Source: Knufia peltigerae
Taxonomy: Eukaryota; Ascomycota; Eurotiomycetes; Chaetothyriales; Trichomeriaceae
Direction of reading: 5' to 3'
Assembly (NCBI GenBank): GCA_030247855.1
Contig: JAPDRN010000138.1
Span: forward strand, 22,082 to 86,081
Length of the DNA: 64,000 nucleotides
Made by a program: the position numbers and the translations under genes. Positions within the stretch are counted from its first letter, which is position 1. The number at the start of each line of letters is the position of its first letter. Shown here one piece after another: positions 1 to 11,412 of this stretch. Under the pieces are notes generated by a model, which was not told where the DNA came from, did not search any database, and was given only the letters and a program-made list of their open reading frames with translations.

Positions 1-2458
1 GGCCTGGGCCTCTTCAATCATCTCGCCGAGCCTGACCTCGTCTTCAAAGTCGACGTTCTCCTCCGTCACCAACAGGCAGAACTCTGGCGTCTTCCCCGGC
101 CAGGTGGTGGGTTTCTTGATCAGGATCCCGGGACTCTTGAACCTCAACGCGTCGGCTTCCCGCCTCGCCAGATTGTCCATCTCGTGGTCGGTTGGGAGGA
201 TGTGCAACGTCGATTCCGCCTCGACGTAGGGTGCCAACACGGGCGCCACCGTAGGGTGTCGCTTCCTGCCGAAGAAAGTGCTTGCAATGACACTTGCAAG
301 TTTTCGCGTGGTTTTTATTGTCCCGACGTTGGTGGCTGATGACTGGTGGGAAAATGCAAACCACTCCAGCTCTTCGAATCCATCAGACACCTTGTGAGTC
401 GCCCGCAGGCATAATTGACGCCGGAACATGGCCAGCCCCGCCGACTTTTGTCCGCTACAGAGCTTGAGCTTGTCGATGGCTTGCAGCACCTGTTGGCAAT
501 TGATGCCGCTGCCAATTTCATCGTCCACGAGGCCGGTAGGTGGTAAGACCACGTGTGCAATTTCAGCCAGTTGCTGTAGTGCTCTCTGGCTGCATAAAAT
601 GCACGATAGTCTCCGAGTGATGCGCCAATTCTCAGGTTTCAGTGCACATTGAGCATATACTAAAGCTCTGACCAGGATCTCCACCCCAGGCGACTCACCT
701 GGGGGCATCTGTTTTGCATCAAACTTCCACCGGGTCTTCACAGTCATGTTTGTATCGCACATTGTGTTTACAAGTTGTCTAGCCGCCTCTTCAGCTGATA
801 TCTTGGGAAAGATGACCTCTAGACAATTCTCGAGGACCTTTTTGTCCACGGGCAGAATCAGTTGCCAGTAACTATATTGCACGACGTTTGAATGACGAAT
901 TGTAGCATGAGTCGCCCAGGGATGCTCATCGGGATCTGCTTCTTCCCACTTGCGCCACTGGTGGGTGTCGAGTGCGTTTTCTGTTGCCGAAGACGAAGCC
1001 GGATCTGGCTGCCGGTGTCTCTGCAATATTGTCTCCTTGTCGGCATCGAGATCTCCGACCAGTTCAGCGTGTGCTTGCTCCGGCGCAGTCGATGACCTCA
1101 AGGGAAGTGAAATGTCTGGAAAATTGGATATCCCTATTTCGGACATCTGTGACGAGGCCTCGGTGCCGCTCGGAGAGAGGCGAACCTGCCTGAGGTTTGT
1201 TCGTCCGCCTGCGAGGCAAGCAAGTATGCTTGGGCGATAAACATCACTAGCCCAGTCACAGAGATAGTCAAGGATCAGGAGCAGTTGAAATGCCCCATCT
1301 TCGTGTAAAATTGATCCGTGCCACAGGTCAAACAGTTGCTTTGGAATTGTAAGAACTCGGTAAACTCATATGGACCATGATTTGTTTTTAACAAAAGACT
1401 CACCACTCCATCTCCGTCTGGGACAGCAGCATACAATCTCCAATCCTCTCCCAAGATGACGAAGTTCCAGACCAAACATTGATGGTCTAGGCCGGTTTCA
1501 TCCTTCAAATTCTGCTGTAGGCGCATACACGTTCGCACGGCAAACGCCGTCTGTCGAAGCATGCTTCCGAAACTTGCATTGCTGGTATTTTCGGCAGCCT
1601 TTGCTTCAATGACTATGAATGGATAGAGGACGTGTCTCTTGTTGAAGGCGGAACATCTCTTCCTCAGTGATGGGAGTAGGTGCTTGAACGTACGAGTTCG
1701 AGCAAGGCCAATGACTCGGTCCGGCCTCTGCGTCCTCAGCCGCCTTCTCATTTGTGATGACATGTCTTCGTGGAAAATAGGTCTGTCAATCTCTCGCGTG
1801 AAGATTCGGGGATACTCATTGCTGCCGGTGCTGTGTACCACCATTCATCAGTCATCAATCAGTATTGTGTATCTTGACCTGGGGCCCAAAACTAACGTCA
1901 TGAATACTGCCCGCTGAAGAGGTGTGCACTCACACAATCTTCTCCGCAGTCTTCTACGTCGAAGATCTTCCGCTGCGCCGGGGTCGATGGGCCTGGCTTC
2001 GAATTTCACTTTCGAAAGCCGCTTGAGACAGACATGACTAGAGGAAACAATCAATTGGTCAGTTCAGACTACCTTCGCTTAAGGGAGCAACGAATCACCG
2101 GACACACTTACCACGCGACTTCCGAGTCAAAGCATTCAAATGCTCTGAACTCAACCTCCTTCCTCCATCCGAACTCATTGTCCCGTCGCTTGAAGCAACT
2201 CCACGCTTTCTCCACGAGTCCATTTGCCTGGATCCTTTTAGCCACGACGTACGGATCGTGCGGCTCAAATTTGCGGATGAAGTTTTCCTTGTTGGTTCGG
2301 CCTATCTCACGAACGTCGTTGAATATGGAGGAATAAGCGCCCCAGAGATGTGGCACTGTCCGTCCTTCAACATTGTAACCAACACTCTCCATGAGTTCCA
2401 GGTATTCTTCAGTTGTGAGTTTCGTGGTGTTGTCTTCCATGCCGCCCTGGTCCTCCAT
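1..2458 (-). CDS. PD-(D/E)XK nuclease-like fungal protein, 3' end beyond window
   Basis: The gene runs leftward from an ATG at 2458 and is still open at base 1. Exon 1 is 2458-2112 (donor GTAAGT at 2111), exon 2 begins at 2037 after CTAG and ends near 1934, exon 3 is about 1830-1404, and exon 4 runs from 1338 to the edge. The 65-nt intron between exons 3 and 4 (1403-1339) restores the frame into residues LFDLWHGSILHEDG. The strong GTGAGT donor at 1933 leaves exons 2 and 3 out of phase by one base, so that junction is unsettled. Exon 3 contains FIVIEAKAAE, matching the E-x-K core of the PD-(D/E)XK nuclease-like domain found in many uncharacterised filamentous-fungal proteins. Exon 4 carries a LLLILDYLCDWASDVYRP segment that I associate with the same families. 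Catalytic activity is not shown by sequence. The gene is accessory in character. Confidence 0.6.
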
Positions 2459-3178
2459 TTTGCCATGGATGCAGGTTTAGACGAGAAAGAAGGTTTTGCA
2501 CCGTGTCCTGGATGAGAAGGATGCTTCAGCATTTACCATGTCGTTCTCCCCGTCACCACGGCTCATCTTCTCAGCCGAACAACGCGGCCAAACGAACGAA
2601 CAGAAAGTCGCAGGATTGAAAGCCGGTCAGGCACCAGCTCCTGCTCTTGTACATTGCACTTCTGTACCTAGCAGTCCTCCCTGCCGTGTAGGAGCCCTTC
2701 TGCCTGATGAAGCGTCGGCAGGGGAAACCAACACTGCAGCTAACGCAAGGCAGCCACTGACTATCGCTGCGGCCAGTTTCGCGGCCAGCAACGATGTGAC
2801 ATACCCCTGCATTTCTAGAGGATGCACAAACCAAGGAGGGGTGATGTGATCCGGAAAGTGGACCGTTACAGTGACCGTCAGTGACCGTAATCACAATGAC
2901 CAAACAGAGACTATGCGAGTAGGCACAATCTCCCCCCGGGTAGACGGATGCACGTACAAGTTGACCTGGAAATTGTGTCGGCGGCTAATATCGATGCTGT
3001 GGCGTGCAAGTTGCAGGTAGTGAGTGTTGGGTATATTTCTTATTATAGTGACTGGAATCGACAGGACCAATCAAACATCGTGACCATGCACCCTTAACGC
3101 TTCCGCGAAAGAACAATCTTTTGTCGGATGTTCACGCTCACGCAGCTTGCTCGTCATATACTACTTAAGTCTACAATT
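2459..3178. other. Intergenic, no gene seen
   Basis: This stretch lies between the start of the nuclease-like gene and the stop codon of the next minus-strand gene. It should hold the promoter of the former and the 3' untranslated region of the latter. Short open frames on both strands are unconvincing in composition. A GTGACCGT-type unit recurs around 2873-2890 (GTGACCGTCAGTGACCGT). No RNA gene is apparent. Confidence 0.5.
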
Positions 3179-5270
3179 TTAGATAAGGACCCTAGCTCGT
3201 ATCCAAACTTCCGGCTTTATCTCCCTGGTCAACCGAGCATTCGGCAAGAAGCGGTCGTATGTAAAGCCTTCATGTGCTGCCATGTATTTCAACAATGCCG
3301 GCAAGATCGTAATCCCTGTCACCGGTTTTTGTCCAGGGCTGAAATTCAATGAACCATGGCCAAGTCCAATCCGCATGATTTTATCTTTCACTTCCGTCCC
3401 CGGTACAGGAAAGACGCATCTGTACAGGTCAGGCGTCAGCAAAAGTCGAACTTTGGCATCCAATGCTAATTTGAAAATGCTTGTCAAGCCGTCCTCTTGC
3501 TCAAACCATTCCGGGACAGTGGCTTCATGCTGTTGCGCAAAACCGTGGTGTGCCTCCACAAGTGGGCGGACACAGGCTATCAGCCGCCTGGACAGGACGC
3601 GGGCTCTTTGAGAGACCACCAGCCCACAAATGGGGCGGTCATCGACAAATTCCATGTGGGCAGCAAATTCGAGGCTGTCGGCCATTCTACTATCTAAGGA
3701 TGGTAAGCGCCGGAGCAGAAATTCATCAAAAATTAATTCTTACCTTGAACCGCTAAGAGTGCTCGAAGCTTCGGATAGATGAGCTGGTTCTCTTGGAACA
3801 AGCCTTCCGCATTGGGCTCAAGAACCCAGGAGCAAATAGCTGCTCCCACCAGAGAGAGCAGCACCTCCGTTAATCCCCGATAACGAAGTAGTTCGGCAAT
3901 CGCAGAATCGATGGCAGATTCACCCGGTCTGCCAAAAGCCCTTTCCAAAAGCCTCAGGAGCTCCGACGGACCAGCAACTTTCGTCACATCGATTCCCAAA
4001 GCTGCGTTGTATCGGGCCGACACCCTGCTTAGTATCTCGTTCATCTTGTTAAAATCGTCCACAATTTTGCCAGCGTTCTTTGCCTGAAACTCCCCAGGGA
4101 AAGTTGCTTTGAAGCGAGTGACACACGCGTAGCTAGCGACGGATGCCTTGAGAAACTCGATCTGATCTCGGAGATCTGCTTCAACCTGGCTCGCGACAGG
4201 CTGACCACCATGTTTAATTAGTTCTGTCTGCAGCAACTGTTTTTCTCGCCTCAGTTTTCTTCGACGACGATGCTCTTTCAAACAAAGGTCTCTCCATTTT
4301 TGTGTTTCGTCAACTTTCTCAATACGCTGTGCCTCCAGGTCGAGTCTCAGCATTGCAATCACGGATTCTGGGTCAGGTGAAGTAAGAAATTGGGACTGTG
4401 ATGCATCTTGGGCAGGCCTTGGCACAGGCTCGGCTTTGGTGTCGTAATTGGGACGAGCATGGCGCGGTTCCTCCGTCTCGTGAACTGCAGACTGGGCGGG
4501 TCTAATCAGCAGAGGCCTGTTGAACGACTCCTCGATCGAGGATGCCGGATCGTGGCTGTCTCTGAGTTCCTCTCTTCTGGTCAACGTATCCACAGGTGTC
4601 GTCAATTCCAAATGTCGAATAGGCTGCAGAAACATGATTCATCAGTATCTCAGGGTCTTCTCAGATCTCACGTCCAGACACTTACTCCGGATATTCTCCG
4701 CTTCTTCTTGCGCGTTATCGTCCATGGATCTCGCCGCTTCCTTCCTCTCCGATGGCGTCGATCTTCCGCGTCGGCACGAGAAGCGCTAGAGGGCTGCAAT
4801 GTGCGTCTTGAATCCCTCAAATCATGCTCGCGAGCTTGGACTGCCTCCAATTCTCGAGCTCTTGAGAGCACGCGGTATTTTTTATCTTCCGGCAAATTCG
4901 GCAGTGCACTGATGCCTTTCTTGCAGATTTCAAACCAGTCTGACTGCCGACTGCTTGAGGGAAACCCATGAGCCCGAAATACCTTGAGCTTCTCTTCAAT
5001 CTGCTTCTCCGAAAGAGAGAGTTGGAGGTGATCATTGAAATGAGATATGAGCTTGGGTATTCGTTTCTTGACTGGCACTTTGTGAATAAACGCATTCTGA
5101 ATGAAGGCCAAAATCTCAAGGTTGCTGCCAGTGTAGAAGTATTCATGTTCGTCGCAAGAGTCTCTGATGATTCCGGAGCCGTCATGCACTGGTCTACGAC
5201 ATCTCTGCGGCTTCATTGTGTAGCGCAGTGGGAAGTCAAGAGCAGACCTTGCCTCTGAGATGGGAGACAA
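3179..5270 (-). CDS. Unrecognised 659-residue protein with basic coiled coil
   Basis: Three exons join cleanly: 5270-4686, 4623-3744 and 3693-3179, giving 1980 nt including the stop. The splice sites are GTAAGT/CTGCAG and GTAAGA/CTTAG, and all phases agree. I do not recognise the product. Residues 45-110 form a globular-looking, Phe/Ile-rich segment. A very basic stretch (RHRRGRKRRDP, then TRKKKRRIS) lies near residues 170-195 and could be a nuclear localisation signal. A charged heptad-like region (WRDLCLKEHRRRRKLRREKQ) in exon 2 suggests a coiled coil. The C-terminal 300 residues look folded but match no family I can name. A DNA-associated nuclear role is only an inference from the basic segments. 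The start is the first ATG of the open frame; an internal Met at residue 19 is possible. Confidence 0.6.
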
Positions 5271-5692
5271 CTGATATATGAGAGAGAGAGCGCGGACTGA
5301 CGCCCCTCAAGAACTCATAGACTAGCGTTTCAGCCCAAAAATCAGGTTATTTTTCGAAGCCGATGTATCCGTACTCTGTCCATCTACTCGTAATGACGGG
5401 TGTGCTATACGGGTACAGTACAGTACACATACGGCCCCGGCCGCACACTGTCCACAAGTACTCCCCGGCACAGCCCTGTTTTTATTGGGTGAGAACCATC
5501 AGGGCGGTTCCGGCAAATGGGGCCGCTTCCTAGCGCCGAATCGAAAGTCCCAGGGATGCTTTAGATGCCCAGTCGTACTTCGACTAGTGCTGTTTGAAAG
5601 GCAGAAAGGTGACTCTGTCGTCCTGATCACAGAGATGGGTGCCTTGGCTGCTGTGATGGCCAGTGTGATGGCTGTCGAGAATGCGTATTTAA
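5271..5692. other. Divergent promoter region
   Basis: About 420 bases separate two divergently transcribed genes, the coiled-coil protein to the left and the Hsp70-like ATPase to the right. A GTACAGTACAGTACAC run at about 5414-5429 is a short tandem repeat of ACAGT. A GAGAGAGAGAG run occurs near 5280-5290. No gene is seen. Confidence 0.45.
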
Positions 5693-8116
5693 ATGTTGGG
5701 TCACTCCCTCAGCAGTTCTTCGGCTCGCAGTAAGCACACGATGCAAGGCTTGTCTGACAGTCCACTATCCCGCATGGAAGAGTACTCGGAGGCAGAGTTC
5801 GGCAGAATCATTCCATTGGAGCTCGGGGAGGATCAGGACATGCAAGATGTACTGGGGGCAGAGCCATGTGTCGCCCGCTCAAGGCGAGCAAGCCAACCCA
5901 GCGCGATGAGGCATTGTGCAGGTCGTCAGCCCGAGCCGGGCATTGAATCACAACACCACGACATTGCATATCCGAGATACATCATCGCCGTTGATTTTGG
6001 CACAACCTACTCGTCAGTAGCGTTCGTACGCATTGACCATGACACGCAGCCACAGCACATCAGAGCCGAGTTCGTCGAGTGCATCGACAAATATCCCAAC
6101 ATGCCGCCAATCACCGATGCCAATATTTTGGCTAAATCAACGACAGTGCCAACAGAACTTCTGTATGATATTCTGGAGAACAGAACGAATCATACATCAC
6201 AGCCCAGCACGGATTCATGGGACCTTGAAACTAGCTCGACTGTTTCTTTAGATGAGCTTTGGGAAGAGTCGTCTACCACCAGCTTGGAACAAGAAGTGGA
6301 CCAGATTTCTCCCGTTGCAAACAACGATGGAAGACCTCCACGTCGGAAACCTGCTACCTGGGGATGGGGCGTGTATTCGAGATTGCTCAAGCCCGACAGC
6401 ACTTCAGACTGGTACCACCTTACCAACTTCAAACTTCATCTGGATCCAGATAGAGAAAGATCGGCAGCGCTGCTGAGGGAGAGCGTTGCTGTCATGAAAG
6501 CACTGAAAGGGTTGAATACTGAAGACATTATCGCCACGTATTTGGAGAACCTGTTAAGACATGCAAAGTCCAAACTCTCAAACGCATATGGCTTTCATGA
6601 GAACAGTACCGTCGAGTTCGTCCTCTCTGTCCCTGCCGCCTGGGATGGGCGAGCCGGGGAGACCATGCAAAAAGCCCTGGACCGCGCTGTCAGGTCTTCA
6701 GGTATCATCAAGCTCAAGAAAAACGAAACTCCTGATCTGTTCATGGTCGCTGAGCCTGAGGCCGCCCTTGCGTACGTTCTGGACAATGACAAGCGGCTAT
6801 CCGACGTGGTACGGGATGAGTCTTTGATGATCATTGACGCTGGTGGAGGCACAGTAGACTTCACAGTCTGCACACTCACCAGAACAAACCCACCGCGCTA
6901 CAAGGAGGCGGTCAGGCCAGATGGCGTCTCCTGTGGATCTTGCTTCTTGAATAGAAGATTCCGTGCCCTCTTAAAAGATCGGCTCGCCGACGCAATCATC
7001 ATTGATAACGGTGTGCCACTGGAAAGTATCATTGATGCTAAGGTCATCGAGTTTGAGACTTTGAAGAGGAGTATAGATGTCTTGGACAAGAACTTCAGAT
7101 TCGAAGTGTATATTCCTGGGCTTCAAGAGGATGGCGCAAAGGGCTTCGGTCAGAACAAAATGGACATCACACGGACTGAAATGTACCGTGTTTTCAGCGA
7201 CTCCCTTCACGATGTTGCCGGGATGATGAGCGACCAGTTGAATGCGGCGCGGGAAAAAGGTGTCAATGTCCAAAAAGTGGTCTTGATTGGCGGCTTTGGA
7301 CAATCACCATCCCTGTACAAGCATCTCAAAAAGGCGCTTCGGAGAGAGAGGAATTTCTTAGGCCTAGGGATCGAACTTCTTCGCCCAGAGCTTGTCGAAT
7401 CAGCAGTGGCTCGAGGCGCTGTTCTGAGGGCTTTGAGGAAGGAAGATGGACCGGAGAGAATATCTAGATGGAGTTATGGTCTCTTGTGGACTGTCGTGTA
7501 TGACCCCAAAAATGACTACCATCGGAGATCTGCCACCTGGAGAGACCCGTCGGATGGTCAAATATGCATCAAGGACACGATACAGTGGTTCGTGGACAAG
7601 GTATGAGAGCTATCTCCCCACAAGAGTTGAGATTGTCCTTTTGACTCACATATCTAGGACACACGGCTGAATGCAAGGCATGAGTTTCCAATTGATGCTG
7701 CCGTCCATATATTCAAAGCAGATGCACCCAAACTCTTGTGCGAGGAAAGATTATATGTGTCGGGACAAAAGCACCCTTCAGGCTATAAGGTTACACATCA
7801 ACGTAATCGTGGTAAGACCATCGCTCCACTGCCTTTTCTGCAAGACACTAAGCATCATCTGCAAATAGGCAGTAAGATTGCAGGTACCATCATGGCAGAT
7901 ATGACACGTCTGAGGGACGAGAATCGTATCCAACCAATAACGGTGATCAATGACCAGGGGAAGGAGTTCACGTACTACGAGATCATCTTTGATCTGTACA
8001 TCATCATCGAGGGGCGCACTCTGCGCTTTGAGGCACGGTCTAAGCAGGGACAAAACGAATTGGTGGGTTCGGGCGCGTTTTGCATCGCTGCAGGTTTCAA
8101 GCCAGGCACAGCGTAG
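5693..8116 (+). CDS. Divergent Hsp70-like actin-fold ATPase
   Basis: Three exons (5693-7600, 7658-7811, 7869-8116) are separated by two introns of 57 nt each and encode 769 residues from the first ATG, or 753 from the ATG at 5741. The start is not settled. The Hsp70/actin ATPase signatures are present in order: phosphate-1 AVDFGTTYSSVAF (residues about 99-111), phosphate-2 IIDAGGGTVDF (380-390) and the adenosine loop VVLIGGFGQSPSL (529-541). A serine- and acid-rich insertion of about 60 residues (165-225) sits between the first two, which ordinary cytosolic Hsp70 lacks. The C-terminal part is short and shows no EEVD tail or canonical substrate-binding domain. Fungal genomes carry many such actin-like ATPase proteins of unknown role. 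It probably binds ATP; chaperone function is unproven. Confidence 0.85.
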
Positions 8117-9387
8117 AGTCGAGGTTGAGCGACGTACAGTACATGTTTGTATGGAAAGAGGAAGATGTTTAGAAAATTCGGACTTCGGCGTAGACAGCCG
8201 ACAACAAGAGCGGCAACTTCCTGTTTCCCGATGCGGAACCTCCAACCAGAACAAACCTGCGACTGCAAAATACCACCAACTCACATACGGTACTATATGG
8301 ACTTGTGGAGGCCATTTCGTATGTTGCATCGCTCCAAGGTGCCGAGCACTTGTTACGCACTCAGGAAGCCAGTCAAGAATCAAGGCCACTACCGATATCG
8401 AGCAATCATTTGCTGTTCCTTGGTCTCCCTGATCACTTCCAGCATGTCCGTTCGACCTCTTCCACCACACTCTCACTCCTTGAAATGACCTCGGAATACT
8501 CCTGCACACGTGAGACTTGTCCTTCGAGGTGTGGTTGAGGAACAAGAGGGGGTGGCCGACGAAAAATACACAGATGAGAGCTGGGCCAGCTTTACTGATG
8601 ACTTACCCTGCTGAGGAGCTGTCGGGCGATCACAACCACACTTTTTGGTGAAGAAACATCGACGACCTGTCTAAAGTTGAATAAACTTCAAGTTTGAGAC
8701 GGTTCAGTCGCCTGATTGGAGACCAGGACAACCTTCGCAGATTGGCAACCCTTCTTGATCTGCGTTTTTCTGCATATGATGTTGTTTAAAGGTTCATGCG
8801 AGCTCATAGGTAAAGGGAAATAATTTTCAATGCACTGCATGCCTCACTAATGACCACCCTTTTCTGTTCCAGTGTTTCTCCTTGACTGGCTCTCATGTAA
8901 TATATTGCTCGGGTTTGTGGCTTATTTCAAAGCAGAGAGCTATTCTAATCGTACTAGGCGTTGTGACGAGTGCACCAGCCGGCCCTCTCCCCCGTGATCT
9001 CTTTGATGTGCTATGACCAGGGTGCGAAATTCATGCTGTTTCGCGGCAGGTCTTGGATCGTCGCCGTAATTGCTTAAGAGGTGTTTGCTCCAACAGCAGT
9101 TGAGATAGTCCTCGATCTAACAGAGGACCGAATATCCTCCTCGGGAGACATTCTAGAATCTGTTTTCTTGATCTATGAATTGTTTTGACGATCAGCCGTG
9201 TGTAGATCCCTGGGTAGTACTGTCAATGTGCCCTGGACAGCGATATCAGATGCCAAGACTGCTATCCGTAAAATGAGCGGAAATCAACTTCAACGCCAAC
9301 TCGTTCGCTCGGCCAAAACATTCTTCCAGGTGATATCTACTTAATCTGCCGCGCTACTGCTTTCCCAGACATAGCATATGGCACATC
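8117..9387. other. Intergenic, no gene seen
   Basis: This 1.27-kb stretch holds the 3' region of the Hsp70-like gene and the 5' region of MDM12. An antisense open frame reaches into it from the Hsp70-like exon 3 but lacks recognisable content. No repeats, RNA genes or conserved motifs were noticed. Confidence 0.5.
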
Positions 9388-10695
9388 ATGTCTGTAGATA
9401 TCAAATGGGAGACAATCACTTCCGGCGAGGACGGGGCTGTCCTGGCGGAGAAGATTCGAGCCTTCGTCCATCAAAAATTCCAACAGATTACCTTGCCTCG
9501 CTTTATCAACGCCGTTCACGTTCAGGCGTTTGAGTTCGGCTCAAAATGCCCAGAAATTGAGATCAAAGACATATGTGACCCCCTTCCGGACTTTTACGAA
9601 GACGAGGACGAAAGTGACGGAGGTGATGCCCACGAACCGAATGCTGATTTACGTCTAGGCGAGGATATCCATGCAACGGATCATCACCACGCAGGCGCTA
9701 CTCTCGCACATCAGTCACAGCCTAAGCCTCGTCTTGCAGACATATCTACTGCTACAAACCAGTTTGATCTCCAGCATCAACTCACGTCCAGAGATCTCCT
9801 CCTGGCAAACATCGACCACCTAGGCGGTCCTTTTCCTCGGAGCACCACCCCTGGCATACCTGGAGGCACCTCTAATCTCAGCTACTTTCATTTTCCCGGC
9901 GCTGCTCTGTCTGGAACTCAGACGCCCCTAGCAGCAGTGGCGAGTGGCACTCCTTTCAGTCCCCGGCCATGGTCTCACGACCTACCCCGGGCGTCTTCAA
10001 TACCCCAAGACAGTGCCCTGCATGTTTCAGGCCACGGTCTGCGCAGCCAAAAAGACGTGCAAGTTCATGGGGATCCCTCCACAAGACCCTCCACTGCGAA
10101 CAGTATTTCATCGCCTCGTGAATCCGAATCCGGACTCTCCTCTCCACTGCAACACGCAAACTATCCCGAAGGAGAACATGATGAGTCGGCATTAGATGCA
10201 GTAGCACCCTTGTCTCCAATGCGAATACAAAGCAGAAACCCGTCCGATCTGCAGGTAGTGGCAAGGGTGAAATACTCTGGAGACATCCGTATGACTTTAA
10301 CCGCCGAGATATTATTGGACTATCCAATGCCTAGTTTCGTTGGCATCCCTCTGAAACTGGTCATTACTGGCATGACCTTTGACGGCGTTGCAATAGTTGC
10401 AATGATCAAGAGGAAGATGCACTTTTGTTTCCTGGACGCCGATGATGCGGCAGCTCTTGTTGGGGAAACAGTGGCACCTGATCGGCACAAGACCACCCAT
10501 GGTAGGGAAGACTCAAAGTCGCATCCATCTGGCCCTTTGCGAGAAATCCTTGTGGAGAGCGAGATCGGTCGTCAAGAAGATGGCAAGCAAGTGCTCAAGA
10601 ATGTGGGCAAGGTCGAAAAGTTCGTTCTTGAGCAGGTGAGAAAGATTTTTGAAGAGGAATTCGTCTTTCCGAGTTACTGGACGTTCCTCGTGTGA
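9388..10695 (+). CDS. MDM12: Mitochondrial distribution and morphology protein 12 (ERMES subunit)
   Basis: A single exon encodes 435 residues. The N-terminus (MSVDIKWE, then LPRFINAVHVQAFEFG and EIKDICDPLPDFYED) and the C-terminus (VRKIFEEEFVFPSYWTFLV) are characteristic of Mdm12. The protein is an SMP-domain lipid-binding subunit of ERMES, the complex that tethers the endoplasmic reticulum to mitochondria with Mmm1, Mdm10 and Mdm34. The SMP domain is split by a long low-complexity, Ser/Pro/His-rich insertion of roughly 190 residues (about 75-270), as is usual in filamentous ascomycetes. The second half resumes near residue 280 with VVARVKYSGDIRMTLTAEIL. The length suits the Eurotiomycete orthologues. 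No introns are needed. Confidence 0.95.
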   Translation: MSVDIKWETITSGEDGAVLAEKIRAFVHQKFQQITLPRFINAVHVQAFEFGSKCPEIEIKDICDPLPDFYEDEDESDGGDAHEPNADLRLGEDIHATDHHHAGATLAHQSQPKPRLADISTATNQFDLQHQLTSRDLLLANIDHLGGPFPRSTTPGIPGGTSNLSYFHFPGAALSGTQTPLAAVASGTPFSPRPWSHDLPRASSIPQDSALHVSGHGLRSQKDVQVHGDPSTRPSTANSISSPRESESGLSSPLQHANYPEGEHDESALDAVAPLSPMRIQSRNPSDLQVVARVKYSGDIRMTLTAEILLDYPMPSFVGIPLKLVITGMTFDGVAIVAMIKRKMHFCFLDADDAAALVGETVAPDRHKTTHGREDSKSHPSGPLREILVESEIGRQEDGKQVLKNVGKVEKFVLEQVRKIFEEEFVFPSYWTFLV

Positions 10696-11412
10696 AGGTC
10701 GGGTGTACATACACCTGAATAGCAGGGATAAACACCCTGATCACCGGGTAGTCCTAAAGCATTCCAAGACGACATTCACAAAACCTTGCTACAAACGCGC
10801 GGTGTCGGATGGACGCACTCTCTACAAAGAAGCAAGCTCAATCTCCGTGAGCCTCCAATGTCACCGGATGAACACGTCACAAATTACGTGATGAAGTTCC
10901 AGTGTCGACAATCTCTCGAGTTCATAAGGGATATCCAACTTTCGACCAAGAATCAGGCGACTAAACTTGGTCAGTTGCCACGGTCTCATTCGCTTGCTGA
11001 TTCAGGTACGTGGCGAATAGGAAGCTTCTTGACCCCTGGTAAGCGGGAGGCGCCAAAACTGGGGTCTGTGCCACTTTCCTTTCCTTCTGTCGTGCAACTA
11101 GGATGAAAGGGTCCCAGAAGACCTTGTCCCGAAACACCATTAGCGATATCGTGGACTTTATTGGTGAAATGGCATCAGAAGACGCGACGGCATGATGGAG
11201 TTCTTTATTGCCAGCTCATCAAAGATGAAACGAGGACGAGGCAGATGAGAAGCAACAGATGGAGATGACGTCGACCCGCTTAGGCGGGGATTTTACCTAA
11301 AATACCTGGAACGGTCGCATTCCCAGCTGCAACTTCATGAGCTTTGCATCTCCAACTCAGTTCAGACCGCCGTGGCAGCAATTTGGTCATTGTGTATAGC
11401 ATACAAACAAAC
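10696..11412. other. Intergenic, no gene seen
   Basis: This is the 3' region of MDM12 and the 5' region of the GH64-like gene. An open frame on the plus strand (10786-11106) has no recognisable features and overlaps nothing conserved. Confidence 0.45.

Noticed and set aside
7778..8545. 255-codon frame antisense to the 3' exons of the Hsp70-like gene
   Set aside because: The plus strand has consistent splicing and conserved continuation; the antisense frame has no recognisable content.
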